Positions 63,664 through 64,000 of a stretch of 64,000 bases of DNA are shown here, piece after piece; position 1 is the stretch's first letter; each line of letters opens with the position of its first letter. The notes under the pieces were generated by a model that was not told the origin of the DNA, did no database searches, and worked only from the letters and a program-made list of their open reading frames with translations. Both the position numbers and the translations under genes were made by a program. The DNA is from Pseudomonas sp. BSw22131 (GTDB taxonomy: Bacteria; Pseudomonadota; Gammaproteobacteria; Pseudomonadales; Pseudomonadaceae), in assembly GCF_026810445.1 (NCBI RefSeq), contig NZ_CP113949.1, positions 2,852,001 through 2,916,000 of the forward strand. Reading direction: 5' to 3'.

Positions 63664-63756
63664 GACGTCTCCTCTAATCTCTTAGCAATTAAAAGAGAGA
63701 GTGGCTTATGGGGAAATGATTCAGATTTTTTGAGAGATCCCAAGATTTACAGCTCG

Positions 63757-64000
63757 TCAGGTTTGAAGCGGATTTGTTGAACATACAGGTCGCTCTCCCT
63801 GACAGATCGGGGTGATTGAACCCGCCTGCTCTTGATACCCTTTGCGCAGTTTCTCCGCGATCAGCTTTTCCGCTTCACGCAAAGCGCGTTCGGGACTGTC
63901 GAGGGACTTGATCAGGGTCTGGCCCCTGGTGCCGATACGGCCGAAATTCACCACCACCTCAGCCTCGGTGACGCCGATACGCCAGAACTTGTTGGAATTG
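63757..64000 (-). CDS. WGR-domain protein, 5' end beyond the window
   Basis: The frame is open to the window end. It reads KFWRIGVTEAEVVVNFGRIG then TRGQTLIKSLDSPERALREAEKLI, the WGR domain found in poly(ADP-ribose) polymerases and in bacterial MolR-like or stand-alone proteins. About 80 residues are visible, including the C-terminus. A stand-alone WGR protein or the tail of a larger one are both possible. WGR domains bind nucleic acids. Confidence 0.8.
   Translation of the reverse strand, partial: NSNKFWRIGVTEAEVVVNFGRIGTRGQTLIKSLDSPERALREAEKLIAEKLRKGYQEQAGSITPICQGERPVCSTNPLQT

Noticed and set aside
1..64000. tRNA, rRNA or CRISPR arrays
   Set aside because: No T-loop-like clusters with acceptor stems, rRNA segments or regularly spaced repeats were noticed on reading.

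Overview
The window looks like the chromosome of a Pseudomonas species of the fluorescens/syringae/putida type. Evidence from the sequence: Pseudomonas-type Shine-Dalgarno starts, a perfect ANR/FNR box, copABCD with CopR-type boxes, a PtrA-like peptide, a HrpK-like protein and ortho-cleavage (catA/catB) relics. No rRNA, tRNA or CRISPR array was seen.

Layout. (1) 1-9.7 kb is mostly housekeeping: HrpK-like protein, ABC exporter, DUF2628 protein, cupin, Kup potassium transporter, then a glutamate decarboxylase with an AspT-type antiporter. (2) 9.9-24.6 kb is a signalling and low-oxygen/acid block. It holds a Crp/Fnr regulator, an operon of an unknown protein, a double-domain KaiC ATPase and a GGDEF-histidine kinase fusion, then a BON protein, a K+ channel, a tandem universal stress protein and an ANR-like iron-sulfur regulator. 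The regulator diverges across a perfect ANR box from ackA-xfp (acetate kinase, phosphoketolase), a SpeF-type ornithine decarboxylase and an alcohol dehydrogenase. Together these could make ATP by substrate-level phosphorylation, consume protons by decarboxylation and reoxidise NADH. (3) 24.6-29.5 kb is more A+T-rich accessory DNA: gene remnants, a haloacid dehalogenase, an unusual transcarbamylase-like gene between short direct repeats, a Tde-like DNase toxin with a Tdi-like immunity gene, and a copR'-IS66' chimera. (4) 29.5-35 kb is a copper-resistance cluster: copG, copABCD and ptrA-like, with two CopR boxes placed symmetrically but no intact copRS. (5) 35.5-41.7 kb holds redox and detoxification genes (MDR reductase, HxlR and NmrA-like pair, DUF1206, TetR and two GSTs).

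(6) 41.7-58.7 kb is a rearranged aromatic/cyclitol catabolic island. It has LysR and hydroxyquinol 1,2-dioxygenase, a second LysR, an old-yellow-enzyme reductase, a GMC-ADH-SDR operon, an NTF2-like protein, maleylacetate reductase, a FucP-type permease and a Dabb protein. A 2,3-butanediol-dehydrogenase-like gene is split into two fragments 6.4 kb apart in opposite orientation, each touching a copy of a ~150 bp inverted-repeat element. This is best explained by insertion and then inversion between two element copies. The island ends with a broken TonB receptor and a catB-catA fusion pseudogene. (7) 58.7-64 kb is mosaic DNA with two more element copies, a Gfo/Idh/MocA dehydrogenase, a frameshifted gene, small hypothetical genes and a WGR-domain gene that runs off the window.

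The strongest leads are the KaiC/GGDEF-kinase operon, the hydroxyquinol island as a possible cyclitol aromatisation route, the element-mediated inversion, the catB-catA fusion, the Tde/Tdi pair, and the cop regulon that kept its boxes but lost its local regulator.
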